NCBI RefSeq assembly: GCF_000724545.1
Contig: NZ_JHBV01000024.1
Coordinates: 124,001 to 188,000, forward strand
Length of the DNA: 64,000 nt
Source: Aureispira sp. CCB-QB1
Lineage (GTDB): Bacteria; Bacteroidota; Bacteroidia; Chitinophagales; Saprospiraceae
Reading direction: 5' to 3'
A program made the translations under genes and the position numbers. The number at the start of each line of letters is the position of its first letter. Positions within the stretch are counted from its first letter, which is position 1. The notes beneath the pieces are model-generated. The model had not been told where the DNA came from. It saw only the letters and a program-made list of their open reading frames with translations, and did not search any database. Positions 8,942 through 18,370 of this stretch are shown piece after piece.

Positions 8942-11617
8942 ATGAAAATTTTACTACTAACCATTATTTTACTAAGTGCTTCACCTATGCAACAAAAAAA
9001 ACTAATTCAGCTTGACTCCTATTTCAAAACTTTAGATACCATATTAACAGCTTACCCACTATTAAAGCATCAAATCGATTCTAGCACGTTGCAACAACTA
9101 GATCTAGCTCGTCAAACACTAAGTATTCCTGAAAACCAAAGATTTCTAGATAATTATTACAAGGCAAAAGTAGAGCATTTAGATAAATCAAAAACTAATG
9201 TATCATCAGATATAAATCTTGATGAAGAGGTTAATTTGGGGATTTTTGCAGCAAAATTATCTAATAAGTTAAATGGTTTTGCCATAGAATTAGAAACCTT
9301 AGATGGCGATAAAACTCCAGTTTTAGTTTCTAAATTTAAAGTAATGCTAGAGAGTGCTCTAATGGCAAAACTCTACTTAATTAATCAATATATATACGAT
9401 GATATAATTAATTCATTACCAGATAGTCTAACACCCCCTTCTCGTGAACATTTAGCAATTAAAATTATTGAAGTTTTAAAAAAATATACCTTAAACAATA
9501 TCATTAATCTGCTTAAAGACAAAAATAATATTGCTATCAAGAGAAATCTAAAAAAAGCAAAGTCTCTTGATGATATTTTACCATCTTCAGATAAAGCCAT
9601 TCTTAATGTTTTATTAAGGCAAAACATAGAAGATACCAAACACCCCAATCATCCAGGTGCTGCCCCTAACCAAGGAGTATCTAAGCAAGAATATGTTGAA
9701 TCTGTAAAAGATTGGGCTTGGCTTGTACAAGATTCTATGCAACATTATAAAAATCATAAAAAAATTAATACCGTAAAATTATTAAAAACCATTGAGGCTG
9801 AATTCTCAGATGAAAAATATGACCCTGCCCTTTATAACCATATTTATAAGGTTCTTCGCAATTATCTCCGAAGTTTTGATGCAGTAGAAATAGAAGGAAC
9901 AATCGTTGCCTCTACAATTGCAGATGCCTTCTCTAGTATCAAACCTAAAGATATTGTTGTTTATTATAATTACGACTTGTATAAAAACATCAATGATAAT
10001 GATTTTGATGGTAGCCTATTTCCTCCTGCTGCTACATTTGCCCATTGGCTCAACGAGGCAATAATTGAGGTACCTTATAATGATGCCCCAGAGTATAGAA
10101 TCTTCCAAGAAAAACTTTCTGCTTGGACAAAGGACGTAATCAAAACAATCAATAGTGTAGAAAATCAAGATACCTTATTCTACGCTGGCAGTTATCGTCA
10201 AAAATTAGGTATTCTCTCTAGCAATTATGGAGATATTGATCCGCTTATGAGTCTAGTCATGTATCATTTAAAATCTGCTACGACTAAAATTGAGCGAGGA
10301 GACTTACTTTCAGATTTAATTGGAGCATCAATTGACGAGTTAGATAGTTTAGCACGAAGCCATAATTATAGAATGGCTGATCAGTGGCAAGAGCAAAAAT
10401 TTTCCTTTCCACTTAAGTTCAGCAGCCAATTAAAAAGTTTGTTTGAAGAAGTAAAAGCTCAAGCTAGTTTTGATGATTATCAAATCAAAATAGATCAGTG
10501 GACAACAGCGTCTAAAGACTTAGTATTGGATGCAAAATCTTCTAGTTGGTCGGATAATACTACTTTTAAAACTAAAGATTTGAGCCAAGAATTAGAATAC
10601 TTATTTACTAAAGATATTAATGGATTAGAAGGGCTTCGATTTATTTATGAACAATTCTTAAAAACGTCCTTGGCAAAAGAAAGCAATACCGTCACATTCA
10701 AAAATATCCAAAACATATGGAGGGATGCCATGGAAAATGCACAGCTGGATAAGATTTTGAAAAAACAATATACTTCTTATACTAAAAATTATTACCCTGA
10801 AGATGTGGAAGAATTGATTGATTCTATGGAATTTATTTTTCCTAGCACCAAAGATTTAAAAGCTGCTTTAAGTGTCAGTAGAAATAGTGCTAAACGACGC
10901 CCTCTGAGCATCGATACCAGTACATTAGTGGTTAATTATCAACTCAACTGGGAACCACGAAAAACATTGGTTGAAATCGCAGCAACAGAAGTGCATAATG
11001 AAATTCCTGGAGGAGATGACTTAACGGAGAAAACAAAATGGTTATTAGACTGGTTCAATGACAAAATTCAAAGCGGTACTCTCGATGAATTAAAAGAATT
11101 AGGGGGCAACCTTTTGGCGGCAACTTTTCGTACGAATGTGGCGCCTGATGATATTCAGCTACACTTGCCATTTAAGGTTAGCAAAACATATAAAAATGGA
11201 AAATCAATTGTATTTGCTGATCTTGAGCCAATCAATAATGGAACAATTAGATTTCAAAAAAATAGCCCCTATTCTCTAGATAGAATAGATATCAGTAAAG
11301 TTGGTCAAACTAAATTTGAAAATAACACCGCCATACATCAAATACGAATGGTACTTGATGTAGATGATATGGCATTAGCAAAAAATATTTCTGCTAATGC
11401 TCAGGTTGCTGGGGCTGAGGTTGGTTTAGCGATAGCCCCCCAAAAACACACTTTAGCCTTTGAATTATTTATACACTCTACTCTCGAAAATGAAGTATTG
11501 AATATTCAAGTTGTACCAAGAACAAGTACTGTTCCTAGTACTGAAGATTGTCCATTATTAGAAGGCTGTACAGGTCCTGGTTCTAATATATTAAGATTAA
11601 ATCCATTTTCAGAATAG
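8942..11617 (+). CDS. Large exported protein of unknown function (891 aa)
   Basis: Not recognised. The N terminus (MKILLLTIILLSASPM) looks like a signal peptide, so the protein is probably periplasmic or outer-membrane associated. Residues ~25-620 are mainly alpha-helical and Lys/Asp/Asn rich; the last ~250 residues change to alternating polar/hydrophobic strands (for example LVVNYQLNWEPRKTLVEIAA near 660, LHLPFKVSKTYKNGKSIVFAD near 740), ending with two cysteines in CPLLEGCTGPG. That suggests an N-terminal helical and a C-terminal beta-rich domain. The last region resembles an outer-membrane-facing domain of gliding/secretion proteins only superficially. It is followed by a clear terminator. 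Confidence 0.6.
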   Translation: MKILLLTIILLSASPMQQKKLIQLDSYFKTLDTILTAYPLLKHQIDSSTLQQLDLARQTLSIPENQRFLDNYYKAKVEHLDKSKTNVSSDINLDEEVNLGIFAAKLSNKLNGFAIELETLDGDKTPVLVSKFKVMLESALMAKLYLINQYIYDDIINSLPDSLTPPSREHLAIKIIEVLKKYTLNNIINLLKDKNNIAIKRNLKKAKSLDDILPSSDKAILNVLLRQNIEDTKHPNHPGAAPNQGVSKQEYVESVKDWAWLVQDSMQHYKNHKKINTVKLLKTIEAEFSDEKYDPALYNHIYKVLRNYLRSFDAVEIEGTIVASTIADAFSSIKPKDIVVYYNYDLYKNINDNDFDGSLFPPAATFAHWLNEAIIEVPYNDAPEYRIFQEKLSAWTKDVIKTINSVENQDTLFYAGSYRQKLGILSSNYGDIDPLMSLVMYHLKSATTKIERGDLLSDLIGASIDELDSLARSHNYRMADQWQEQKFSFPLKFSSQLKSLFEEVKAQASFDDYQIKIDQWTTASKDLVLDAKSSSWSDNTTFKTKDLSQELEYLFTKDINGLEGLRFIYEQFLKTSLAKESNTVTFKNIQNIWRDAMENAQLDKILKKQYTSYTKNYYPEDVEELIDSMEFIFPSTKDLKAALSVSRNSAKRRPLSIDTSTLVVNYQLNWEPRKTLVEIAATEVHNEIPGGDDLTEKTKWLLDWFNDKIQSGTLDELKELGGNLLAATFRTNVAPDDIQLHLPFKVSKTYKNGKSIVFADLEPINNGTIRFQKNSPYSLDRIDISKVGQTKFENNTAIHQIRMVLDVDDMALAKNISANAQVAGAEVGLAIAPQKHTLAFELFIHSTLENEVLNIQVVPRTSTVPSTEDCPLLEGCTGPGSNILRLNPFSE

Positions 11618-11636
11618 ATATACCTTATATCAAGTT

Positions 11637-11682
11637 AAAAAAAAGCTCTTTCCCACTAACTGTACGGAAAGAGCTTTTTTTT
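11637..11682. terminator. Bidirectional terminator between the 891-aa gene and cysN
   Basis: Arms AAAGCTCTTTCC and GGAAAGAGCTTT flank an 11-base loop, with an A run before and a T run after. It lies between convergent stop codons. Confidence 0.85.
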
Positions 11683-11700
11683 CTTCTTCTTATAACAAAC

Positions 11701-12957
11701 CTAAATAATCATACCAGCACCAACTGTCTCGTTGGTTCCTTCATCGACAAAAATCAAGGCCCCTGTCACTCGGTTTTTTCGGTAAGAGTCTACAAATAAA
11801 GGCTTCATGGTACGAACAACGATTCTAGCAATATCATTCATGCCAATATCTTTATCCTCTTCTTTTCTTTTTAAGTTGTTAATATCTAGCTTATAACGGA
11901 TATCTTTCACCAAACAACGAGCCTCTTTAGTTGTATGCAAGATGGTATACTTGCCACGCAATTGCAATGGTTTTGGATTAAACCAACATACCATTACTTC
12001 CAAATCTTGAGTAACCGTTGCTTGATTATTTTCGCGAACAATCATATCTCCTCGGCTAACATCAATGTCATCTTCTAATAATATAGTAACCGACATAGGA
12101 GGGTATGCTTTGTCTATTTCTCCATCAAAGGTGTCAATTTTCGCAATTTTTGACGAAAACCCTGAAGGATGAACAACAACCTTATCTCCCTTTTGAAAAA
12201 CACCTCCCGCTACACGCCCTGCATAGCCTCTATAATCGTGGTGTTCGTCTGTATTAGGGCGGATAACATGTTGAACAGGAAAACGACAATCGATAAAATT
12301 GTGATCGCTAGCAATATGTACGTTTTCTAAGGTATACAACAAGGTAGAGCCACCATACCAAGGCATATTCTCTGATTTTTTAACAACATTATCACCATAT
12401 AGCGCAGATATAGGAATAAAATCAACATCACTGATAGCTAATTTGGAAGCAAAATTTGCAAAATCACTCTTGATTTTATCGTAAGCTTCTTCTTTATAAT
12501 CTACCAAATCCATTTTATTGACGCACACAATTAAGTGAGGGATTTGTAATAAAGATGCAATAAAAGAGTGGCGGCGCGTCTGTTCCACGATACCATGTCG
12601 AGCATCTACCAAAATTAGTGCAGCATTGGCTGTTGATGCCCCTGTCACCATATTTCTTGTATACTGAATATGTCCTGGGGTATCAGCTATAATAAATTTA
12701 CGTTTTGGCGTTGCAAAATAACGATAGGCTACATCTATGGTAATACCTTGTTCTCTTTCTGCCTTTAGACCATCTGTTAACAAAGCTAGATTAATCCCTT
12801 CTTCGCCTCTACGTTCACTGGTTTCCTTTATCAAATCATACTGATCTTCAAAAATAGATTTACTATCATATAACAAACGCCCAATAAGCGTACTTTTTCC
12901 ATCATCTACACTTCCTGCTGTTGTAAATCGCAAGAGTTCTGTTTTTTGTTCTTTCAT
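11701..12957 (-). CDS. cysN: Sulfate adenylyltransferase subunit 1 (ATP sulfurylase GTPase subunit)
   Basis: GTP-hydrolysing subunit that drives formation of adenosine-5'-phosphosulfate from ATP and sulfate together with CysD, the first step of sulfate activation. It is an EF-Tu-like GTPase: P-loop GSVDDGKST at residues 15-23, DTPGH (G3) and NKMDLVD (G4), followed by beta-barrel domains. I start at the ATG at 12957 (MKEQKTELLRFTT), giving 419 residues as in other Bacteroidota CysN; an upstream ATG at 12993 would add twelve unlikely residues. There is no fused APS kinase domain, and a separate cysC is present. The order cysC-cysD-cysN on the minus strand suggests one pathway unit, although gaps of ~120 and ~240 bases separate the genes. 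Confidence 0.95.
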   Translation of the reverse strand: MKEQKTELLRFTTAGSVDDGKSTLIGRLLYDSKSIFEDQYDLIKETSERRGEEGINLALLTDGLKAEREQGITIDVAYRYFATPKRKFIIADTPGHIQYTRNMVTGASTANAALILVDARHGIVEQTRRHSFIASLLQIPHLIVCVNKMDLVDYKEEAYDKIKSDFANFASKLAISDVDFIPISALYGDNVVKKSENMPWYGGSTLLYTLENVHIASDHNFIDCRFPVQHVIRPNTDEHHDYRGYAGRVAGGVFQKGDKVVVHPSGFSSKIAKIDTFDGEIDKAYPPMSVTILLEDDIDVSRGDMIVRENNQATVTQDLEVMVCWFNPKPLQLRGKYTILHTTKEARCLVKDIRYKLDINNLKRKEEDKDIGMNDIARIVVRTMKPLFVDSYRKNRVTGALIFVDEGTNETVGAGMII

Positions 12958-13028
12958 AATTATTATCATTGAATAATTGCAGCAGCGCCACAATTAAGAA
13001 TTGTCTTGATTCCTTATTTGATTAAACA

Positions 13029-13056
13029 TTACTTGGTGAGAACCACGCAGTAGCAG
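13029..13056 (-). repeat. Short dispersed intergenic repeat, divergent copy A
   Basis: GGTGAGAACCACGCAGTAGC on the plus strand resembles the better-matching pair at 28499-28523 and 51124-51149 (core CGTTGAAACCAnnnAGTA). Each copy lies 50-125 bases upstream of a minus-strand start. This copy matches in about 17 of 23 positions, so it is the weakest of the three. Confidence 0.35.
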
Positions 13057-13075
13057 CACAGTTCAATCGCATTCC

Positions 13076-13984
13076 TTAAAAATAACCATGTTTTTTTCTA
13101 TCTTCCATGGCTGTTTCTGAACGTTTATCATCAGAACGACCTCCTCTTTCAGTAATACGAGTAGCCGCTACTTCCTCTACAATTTTTTCCATTGTATCGG
13201 CTTCAGAACTTACGGCTCCCGTACAAGTGATGTCTCCAATTGTACGGAAACGAATCATACGTTCCTCTACAGATGCTTTTTCTTCAGGTTTCATGTTAAT
13301 ATAATCTGATGCTGCTAAGATAACTCCGTTGCGTTCAAAACATTTTCTCATATGTGCGAAATACAAGCTAGGCAAAGGTACTTTTTCTAACATAAGATAT
13401 TGCCACACATCCAACTCTGTCCAGTTGCTAATTGGGAATATTCTAAAATGTTCTCCAAATTGTTTTTTACCATTAAAAATATTCCACAGTTCAGGACGTT
13501 GGTTTTTAGGATCCCATTGACCAAACTCATCCCGATGAGAGAAAAAGCGTTCTTTAGCTCTTGCTTTTTCTTCGTCGCGTCTAGCGCCCCCCATTGCAGC
13601 ATCAAACTGTCCTTTTTCCAATTCTTCTAACAAGACAGCTGTTTGCAAGCTATTTCTACTAGCATTATAGCCTTTTTCTTCGGTGACCAAGCCTTTGTCT
13701 ATTGCTTCTTGAACAGACCCCACGATAAGTTTGACACCTAGGCGCTCTACCAATTTATCTCTAAACTCTATTGTTTCGGTAAAGTTATGCCCTGTATCAA
13801 TGTGCAACAACGGAAAAGGAATGTTTGCAGGATAAAATGCTTTTTGAGCCAAGTAAGTCATTAATATAGAATCCTTACCGCCAGAAAACATCAGTACAGG
13901 CTTCTCAAATTGAGCGGCTACTTCTCTCAAGACGAAAATAGATTCTGCTTCTAATTCTCTTAAGTGGCTTAGATGATAGTTCAT
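13076..13984 (-). CDS. cysD: Sulfate adenylyltransferase subunit 2
   Basis: Catalytic N-type ATP-pyrophosphatase subunit of ATP sulfurylase; with CysN it makes adenosine-5'-phosphosulfate. The PP-loop SGGKDS is at residues 34-39 (MFSGGKDSILMTYLAQKAF). Other family segments are HIDTGHNFTETIEFRD, GGARRDEEKARAKER and FPISNWTELDVWQY. The length of 302 residues is standard. It is immediately upstream of cysN on the same strand. The C terminus ends in DRKKHGYF, the usual CysD ending, so the frame is complete. Confidence 0.96.
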   Translation of the reverse strand: MNYHLSHLRELEAESIFVLREVAAQFEKPVLMFSGGKDSILMTYLAQKAFYPANIPFPLLHIDTGHNFTETIEFRDKLVERLGVKLIVGSVQEAIDKGLVTEEKGYNASRNSLQTAVLLEELEKGQFDAAMGGARRDEEKARAKERFFSHRDEFGQWDPKNQRPELWNIFNGKKQFGEHFRIFPISNWTELDVWQYLMLEKVPLPSLYFAHMRKCFERNGVILAASDYINMKPEEKASVEERMIRFRTIGDITCTGAVSSEADTMEKIVEEVAATRITERGGRSDDKRSETAMEDRKKHGYF

Positions 13985-14228
13985 AAGTTACAAATTATAA
14001 TTTATAAAGATAAGATAGCCTGCGTGGGGTATTTTAATACAGATTGTATTAATGCACAAACTAAGAAAATAAATAATTGATTGTTTGTTGGATTATTTTA
14101 ACGGTTATTGATGAATGCGTTGTTCATAGTAGAGCATCTCCTATTTTTTCCCATTGACCAATACAACTCTAATCAGATTAGAATAGTTAAGATACAACCA
14201 AAATGAGTTACTCAAAATACCAGAACAA

Positions 14229-14825
14229 TTACAAAGTAATAATATCCAACAAATAGTTATAAATAACATCGACAGATTCGTCAATAGTCATATTATGCGT
14301 TTTTACTTCGATATCGGGATTAATGGGAGCTTCATAAGGAGCATCTATCCCCGTAAACCCCTTAATTTCACCCTTTCTAGCTTTCTTGTACAAGCCTTTC
14401 ACATCTCTTGATTCACAAACCTCTAAAGGGGTATTAATAAATACCTCGACGAAATCGTCTACACCAATAATTTCTTTTGCCATTTGTCGAATGGCAATGG
14501 TTGGGCTTATAAAAGAGTTTATAGTTACAACACCGCTGTGCAAGTATAGTTTTGCAATTTCTGAAATTCGGCGAATATTCTCCATTCTATCTTCTGGGCT
14601 AAATGACAAATTATTATTGATTCCAGAACGAATATTATCTCCATCCAAAACTTGCGCAAAAAAGCCTTCGTTATAAAGCTTGCGCTCCAAATGCTGTGCT
14701 ATTGTGCTTTTTCCAGAACCTGATAATCCTGTTAACCATAGTACTTTGCTGCGTTGTCCCAATCGCTTTTCTCTATCTTTCCGTTGTAGTAGTCGATCGA
14801 ATATTGGGTGGATATTATTTTCCAT
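14229..14825 (-). CDS. cysC: Adenylylsulfate (APS) kinase
   Basis: Phosphorylates adenosine-5'-phosphosulfate to PAPS. The Walker A motif GLSGSGKST is at 33-41; DGDNIRSGINNNLSFSPEDR, VTINSFISPT, VFINTPLEVCESRDVKGLYKKARKGEIKGFTGIDAPYE follow as separate family blocks. The 198-residue length is normal. It heads the cysC-cysD-cysN series. An 8-bp inverted repeat with a 3-base loop (14892-14910) lies about 70 bases upstream and could be an operator; this is only a guess. A reductase for PAPS is not in the window, so whether the product is used for assimilation or for sulfation cannot be told. Confidence 0.95.
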   Translation of the reverse strand: MENNIHPIFDRLLQRKDREKRLGQRSKVLWLTGLSGSGKSTIAQHLERKLYNEGFFAQVLDGDNIRSGINNNLSFSPEDRMENIRRISEIAKLYLHSGVVTINSFISPTIAIRQMAKEIIGVDDFVEVFINTPLEVCESRDVKGLYKKARKGEIKGFTGIDAPYEAPINPDIEVKTHNMTIDESVDVIYNYLLDIITL

Positions 14826-15068
14826 TACATTTGGATTAAAATAAAGTATTGAAATTGATGTCTTTTTATAGCCGTAAAGATAGAAAAGTATTTAGACTTT
14901 TGAAGTCTAATGCTTAGAATTGGAAGAACTCAATTTTAGAATTATACGCCTATCTTTTAAGTACCTTTTACGTTAGAATATACTTTGCTAATTATTTCTA
15001 ATATTTTATTCCCAACTGGAACTATTTTCTATCCCAAGAATGTTTCATCGCTATAAAATTTAAAAATC

Positions 15069-15896
15069 ATGAAACGAAGCACACGCGCCCTAATTGCAAA
15101 AGATACTTTGAGCATCTTAAAAAAAGGAAGTTATCAAAATAACTTAGGTAAACCTGTTTATTTGTCAAAGGCTTTAAAGACAGCCAAACAACAAACAGTA
15201 TTGTATGAACCAAAACAATTGCTTGAGCTAATCCAACAACCGCTTCCTATTGCTCAACATTTGGAAACGGAATTTGTTGTCAATTCGCTTACAACATTAG
15301 ATGCTGTCCGAAAAGAATATCCAACAGATCAGCGCCTTGCTTGCCTTAACTTTGCCTCTGCTAAAAATCCTGGGGGAGGTTTTCTCAATGGAAGCCAAGC
15401 ACAAGAGGAAAGTATTGCTAGAGCAAGCGGCTTATATCCTTGCCAATTAAAGGCAGAACATTATTATAAAGAAAATAGAACCGTTAACTCTTGTCTGTAC
15501 ACAGATCATATTATTTACAGTCCTAATGTTCCTATTTTTAAAGATGAAAATGGCAACTTGCTAGATGAATTGACCTATAGCGCTATTATCACAGCACCTG
15601 CTGTAAACGCAGGAGCAGTGCAACGTAATGAGCCTAATAATGTAAATAGAATCCATGAAACGATGCAGCGTCGTATGGATATGGTTTTAGCTATTTGTAA
15701 ACAAAATGGGCACGAAACATTAATCTTAGGAGCTTGGGGTTGTGGTGTTTTTCAAAACGATCCTGTAGTGATTGCCGCTTTGTTCAAAGAGCTCTTATTA
15801 GGTAAATATAAAAACCAATTTAAACGAGTTGTTTTTGCTATTTATGCTAAAGAGGAGCATTTTATAAAGCCCTTTGAGGCAGAATTTGGCAAGTAA
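15069..15896 (+). CDS. TIGR02452-type protein, bacterial poly(ADP-ribose) glycohydrolase-like macrodomain
   Basis: Belongs to the TIGR02452/DUF2263 family, whose structurally studied members are bacterial PARGs that remove ADP-ribose polymers using a macrodomain fold. The catalytic signature GGG-X(6-8)-QEE is present: PGGGF at 101-105 and QEESIARAS from 112, with Glu113 and Glu114 as candidate catalytic residues. The C-terminal segment TLILGAWGCGVFQNDP is the second phosphate-binding loop of the macrodomain. Full length (275 residues), soluble, no signal peptide. It is transcribed divergently from cysC and ends at a terminator. ADP-ribose or a nucleotide-derived metabolite is the probable substrate. 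Confidence 0.85.
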   Translation: MKRSTRALIAKDTLSILKKGSYQNNLGKPVYLSKALKTAKQQTVLYEPKQLLELIQQPLPIAQHLETEFVVNSLTTLDAVRKEYPTDQRLACLNFASAKNPGGGFLNGSQAQEESIARASGLYPCQLKAEHYYKENRTVNSCLYTDHIIYSPNVPIFKDENGNLLDELTYSAIITAPAVNAGAVQRNEPNNVNRIHETMQRRMDMVLAICKQNGHETLILGAWGCGVFQNDPVVIAALFKELLLGKYKNQFKRVVFAIYAKEEHFIKPFEAEFGK

Positions 15897-15907
15897 TAGC
15901 CTTAAGA

Positions 15908-15967
15908 AAAAAATACGTTGAGAATCTGTATAAATACTAGTTTTGCTCAGATTTTTAACGTATTTTA
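15908..15967. terminator. Terminator-like hairpin between convergent PARG-like and cyclophilin genes
   Basis: AAAATACGTT...AATCTG pairs with CAGATT...AACGTATTTT; two stem blocks (10 and 6 bp) are separated by a small internal loop. A/T runs flank it on both sides. Confidence 0.65.
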
Positions 15968-16055
15968 TATTGGCTATAGTTGTCTATATAACCGTGCACA
16001 TTCTACTGTCAAGTACTTTACTTAACTGCACTCATGAAGTAATGACTGCTATGAA

Positions 16056-18068
16056 CTAATTGATACTTATAGTAATAATTTTATCTCCCACTTCTAATTT
16101 GTGTACCACATCCATACCTTCTGCCACTTTTGCAAAAATAGTGTAATTATCATCTAAGTGGGGAGTTGGGGCATGCGTAATAAAGAATTGTGTGCTCTCT
16201 GTATCTTTTCCTGCCGAAGCCATACCAACCCAACCTTCGTCATGGTAACGTACTTTGGGACTGAATTCCGAAACAACCGTTACATCAAAACCACTATAAC
16301 CATCTCCCCTAGAGCAACCGCCTTGTACCACAAAATTAGGCACGACTCGATGGAATGGTTTGTTGTCATAATATTTGGCTTTTGCCAAATGCACGAATTG
16401 CGTCACTGTAGCAGGTGCTACTTCTGGGTGCAATTTGAGGACAATATTTCCTTTTGTAGTTTGTATAATAATTTTGTGGTTATCTTTAAGGACACGAATT
16501 AAGGGCCAATCTATTTCTGTAAAAGAATTCGATTTTTTATGAACAGAACGATTGGGATTTCCTTCAAAATAATTGATTGCTTTTTGGAGAATGATATATG
16601 TCTCAATACTTCCTGGTAAAGAGAGCTTTTCCTGTGCCTCTTTTAGGAATTGATAATCAGAGAATACTGCTTTAAAATTTAACGTTTCATCTGCCAAAAA
16701 ATCGGCAACAATAGCTTGCATAGCAGGATCACCTTCTTCTATGGCTCGTTTTAACAGCACATTAATCTCATTGGTTACACGAACCTTTGAAAGCGCCAAC
16801 TCTCTATCAAAGGTTTCCGAGCCCCTCAATAGGGTTAGTGCTTCGGTTCCACTTGATCGAATGACTTCTGGAATGATAATACTATCTGCTTTGGGGAATA
16901 TTTCACTTGCAATAAAACGATAATTCCAACTATGGTTGCCCAAAGCTTTTAACAAGGCTGCTTTTTCGTATACATTGTTCGATGCCTTATACAAACTAAT
17001 AATTTTAGAGCTAAAAAAAGCTTTGGTTTTTGATTTGAAATAAGACAAATTATGTACAGCTGCTCCCAACAAGATGGAGCGTACTTGCCAATCGGTGTGT
17101 TTGTCTGCTAAGGTATAATATTTGCCAGCATCCAAATCATTTCCATTATGGTATAAGTATTCTGCTGCTGTGATATTTACATGCAAATTCTTATCATCTA
17201 AGGCATCAAACGCTAAAGTTTTGACTGAATCATAAGGAAAATATTTTAGCCCTCTCAGTATATTACATTTTACTCGATAATCTTTTTGTTGAGGATAAAT
17301 GCGTTCTAGCATATCTTGCGCACGTTTGGTCTTACTTTTTGCCAATGCCGTAACTAGTGACATTAAGGTATTGGGATTTTTTTCTTCCGAGACGTTGTTC
17401 ATCAATACATTCTCATAACCACTCAAATCAATTCCTTTTGTTCGAGCCAAATAATTGGCAGCAATAAATCGTGCCTTAGAAGACATTAATGAATTGGCCA
17501 TAAAGTCATTCATAATCTTGGTTGTTCCCTCTTTGTGTACCAAGCCCCTCAATGCAAAACGATACAACGCTGTTGCCTGTCCTTCTAAAAGAATACTATC
17601 TTGGATAGGATATGGGCGTGTTACAGAAAGGTTTTTTAGATGTTCTTCTGTCCCACAGCGTCCGATAGCCTCTAATATTCCTGCTTGGACGAGTCTAGAT
17701 GAATCCTCTCTAAAGGCATTTGTTAGGTAAGTAGCAGCTTTGATATTCCTTGTTTGCCCCAAGGCATAAGCAGCAGCATATCGCACTTCTTCATAATCAT
17801 CTTTCAACAAATCAGCTAAATCTTTTATTGCTGCTGTATCTTGAACCGAACCAAAGGCTAAAGCTGCCAAGTATCGGTGTGTAGGATTAGGAACGGTCAG
17901 GTAAGTCAATAAGATGTCTGTTTTTCGCTCATTTTGATAATTAAATATCAATTGCACAACAGGGTCTTCAAGATTGACATTTATAATCTCTTTTACTTTA
18001 TTCGTATCTTGTTTGCAGGCAGAAGCAAATAGAAATAAAATGGTAACAGCTATAGTTGTATATTTCAT
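16056..18068 (-). CDS. Lipoprotein with HEAT repeats fused to a cyclophilin-type peptidyl-prolyl isomerase
   Basis: Probable periplasmic folding factor. The signal peptide ends in a lipobox (FASAC, Cys18), so it is a lipoprotein. Residues ~30-480 are helical HEAT-type repeats (for example YEEVRYAAAYALGQTRNIKAA, DKNLHVNITAAEYLYHNG), a protein-binding scaffold. The C-terminal ~150 residues are a complete cyclophilin: IIIQTTKGNIVLKLHPEVAP, FHRVVPNFVVQGG (the active-site FHR), GMASAGKDTESTQFFI and HLDDNYTIFAKV. It is far longer (670 aa) than a simple PPIase (about 160-200). Such HEAT-cyclophilin lipoproteins occur in other Bacteroidota, where they are annotated only as peptidylprolyl isomerase. 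Confidence 0.88.
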   Translation of the reverse strand: MKYTTIAVTILFLFASACKQDTNKVKEIINVNLEDPVVQLIFNYQNERKTDILLTYLTVPNPTHRYLAALAFGSVQDTAAIKDLADLLKDDYEEVRYAAAYALGQTRNIKAATYLTNAFREDSSRLVQAGILEAIGRCGTEEHLKNLSVTRPYPIQDSILLEGQATALYRFALRGLVHKEGTTKIMNDFMANSLMSSKARFIAANYLARTKGIDLSGYENVLMNNVSEEKNPNTLMSLVTALAKSKTKRAQDMLERIYPQQKDYRVKCNILRGLKYFPYDSVKTLAFDALDDKNLHVNITAAEYLYHNGNDLDAGKYYTLADKHTDWQVRSILLGAAVHNLSYFKSKTKAFFSSKIISLYKASNNVYEKAALLKALGNHSWNYRFIASEIFPKADSIIIPEVIRSSGTEALTLLRGSETFDRELALSKVRVTNEINVLLKRAIEEGDPAMQAIVADFLADETLNFKAVFSDYQFLKEAQEKLSLPGSIETYIILQKAINYFEGNPNRSVHKKSNSFTEIDWPLIRVLKDNHKIIIQTTKGNIVLKLHPEVAPATVTQFVHLAKAKYYDNKPFHRVVPNFVVQGGCSRGDGYSGFDVTVVSEFSPKVRYHDEGWVGMASAGKDTESTQFFITHAPTPHLDDNYTIFAKVAEGMDVVHKLEVGDKIITISIN

Positions 18069-18370
18069 TGATGGCTATAATATAGTATAATAGTAGTTCA
18101 TCACTTTTTTAACAAAAGATAAAAAGGCAACAAACTATTGTAATATAAATAATCGTTCAAAAAATGATAAAAACCTTGAACTAAGGTAAGTAAAAGTAAT
18201 ACATCGGTTTTGGTTCTCCTTATTTTTGACAAATAAATTCTTCCATACAGTTAATATCCCCTCAATAAATAATCTACAAGCAATTGGTCTACTCTACTAT
18301 TCATGAAAAATATCTTCCTAAACGAAAAAAACAACTACTCTCAAATCAAGTAGTTGTTTTCTTTATCTAG
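18069..18370. other. Intergenic region, 302 bases
   Basis: Between two minus-strand genes. It contains the terminator of the downstream-ending gene at 18328-18360 and otherwise AT-rich sequence that should hold the promoter of the HEAT-cyclophilin gene; no convincing box was found. Confidence 0.5.
18328..18361 (-). terminator. Intrinsic terminator of the 430-aa 'asparagine synthetase B-like' gene
   Basis: Perfect 12-bp stem, AAAACAACTACT / AGTAGTTGTTTT, with a 9-base loop. The minus-strand transcript ends in a long U tract. Confidence 0.85.

Noticed and set aside
12586-12602. TGTTCCACG half of a parS site
   Set aside because: Only the left half matches and it lies within cysN coding sequence under protein constraint.
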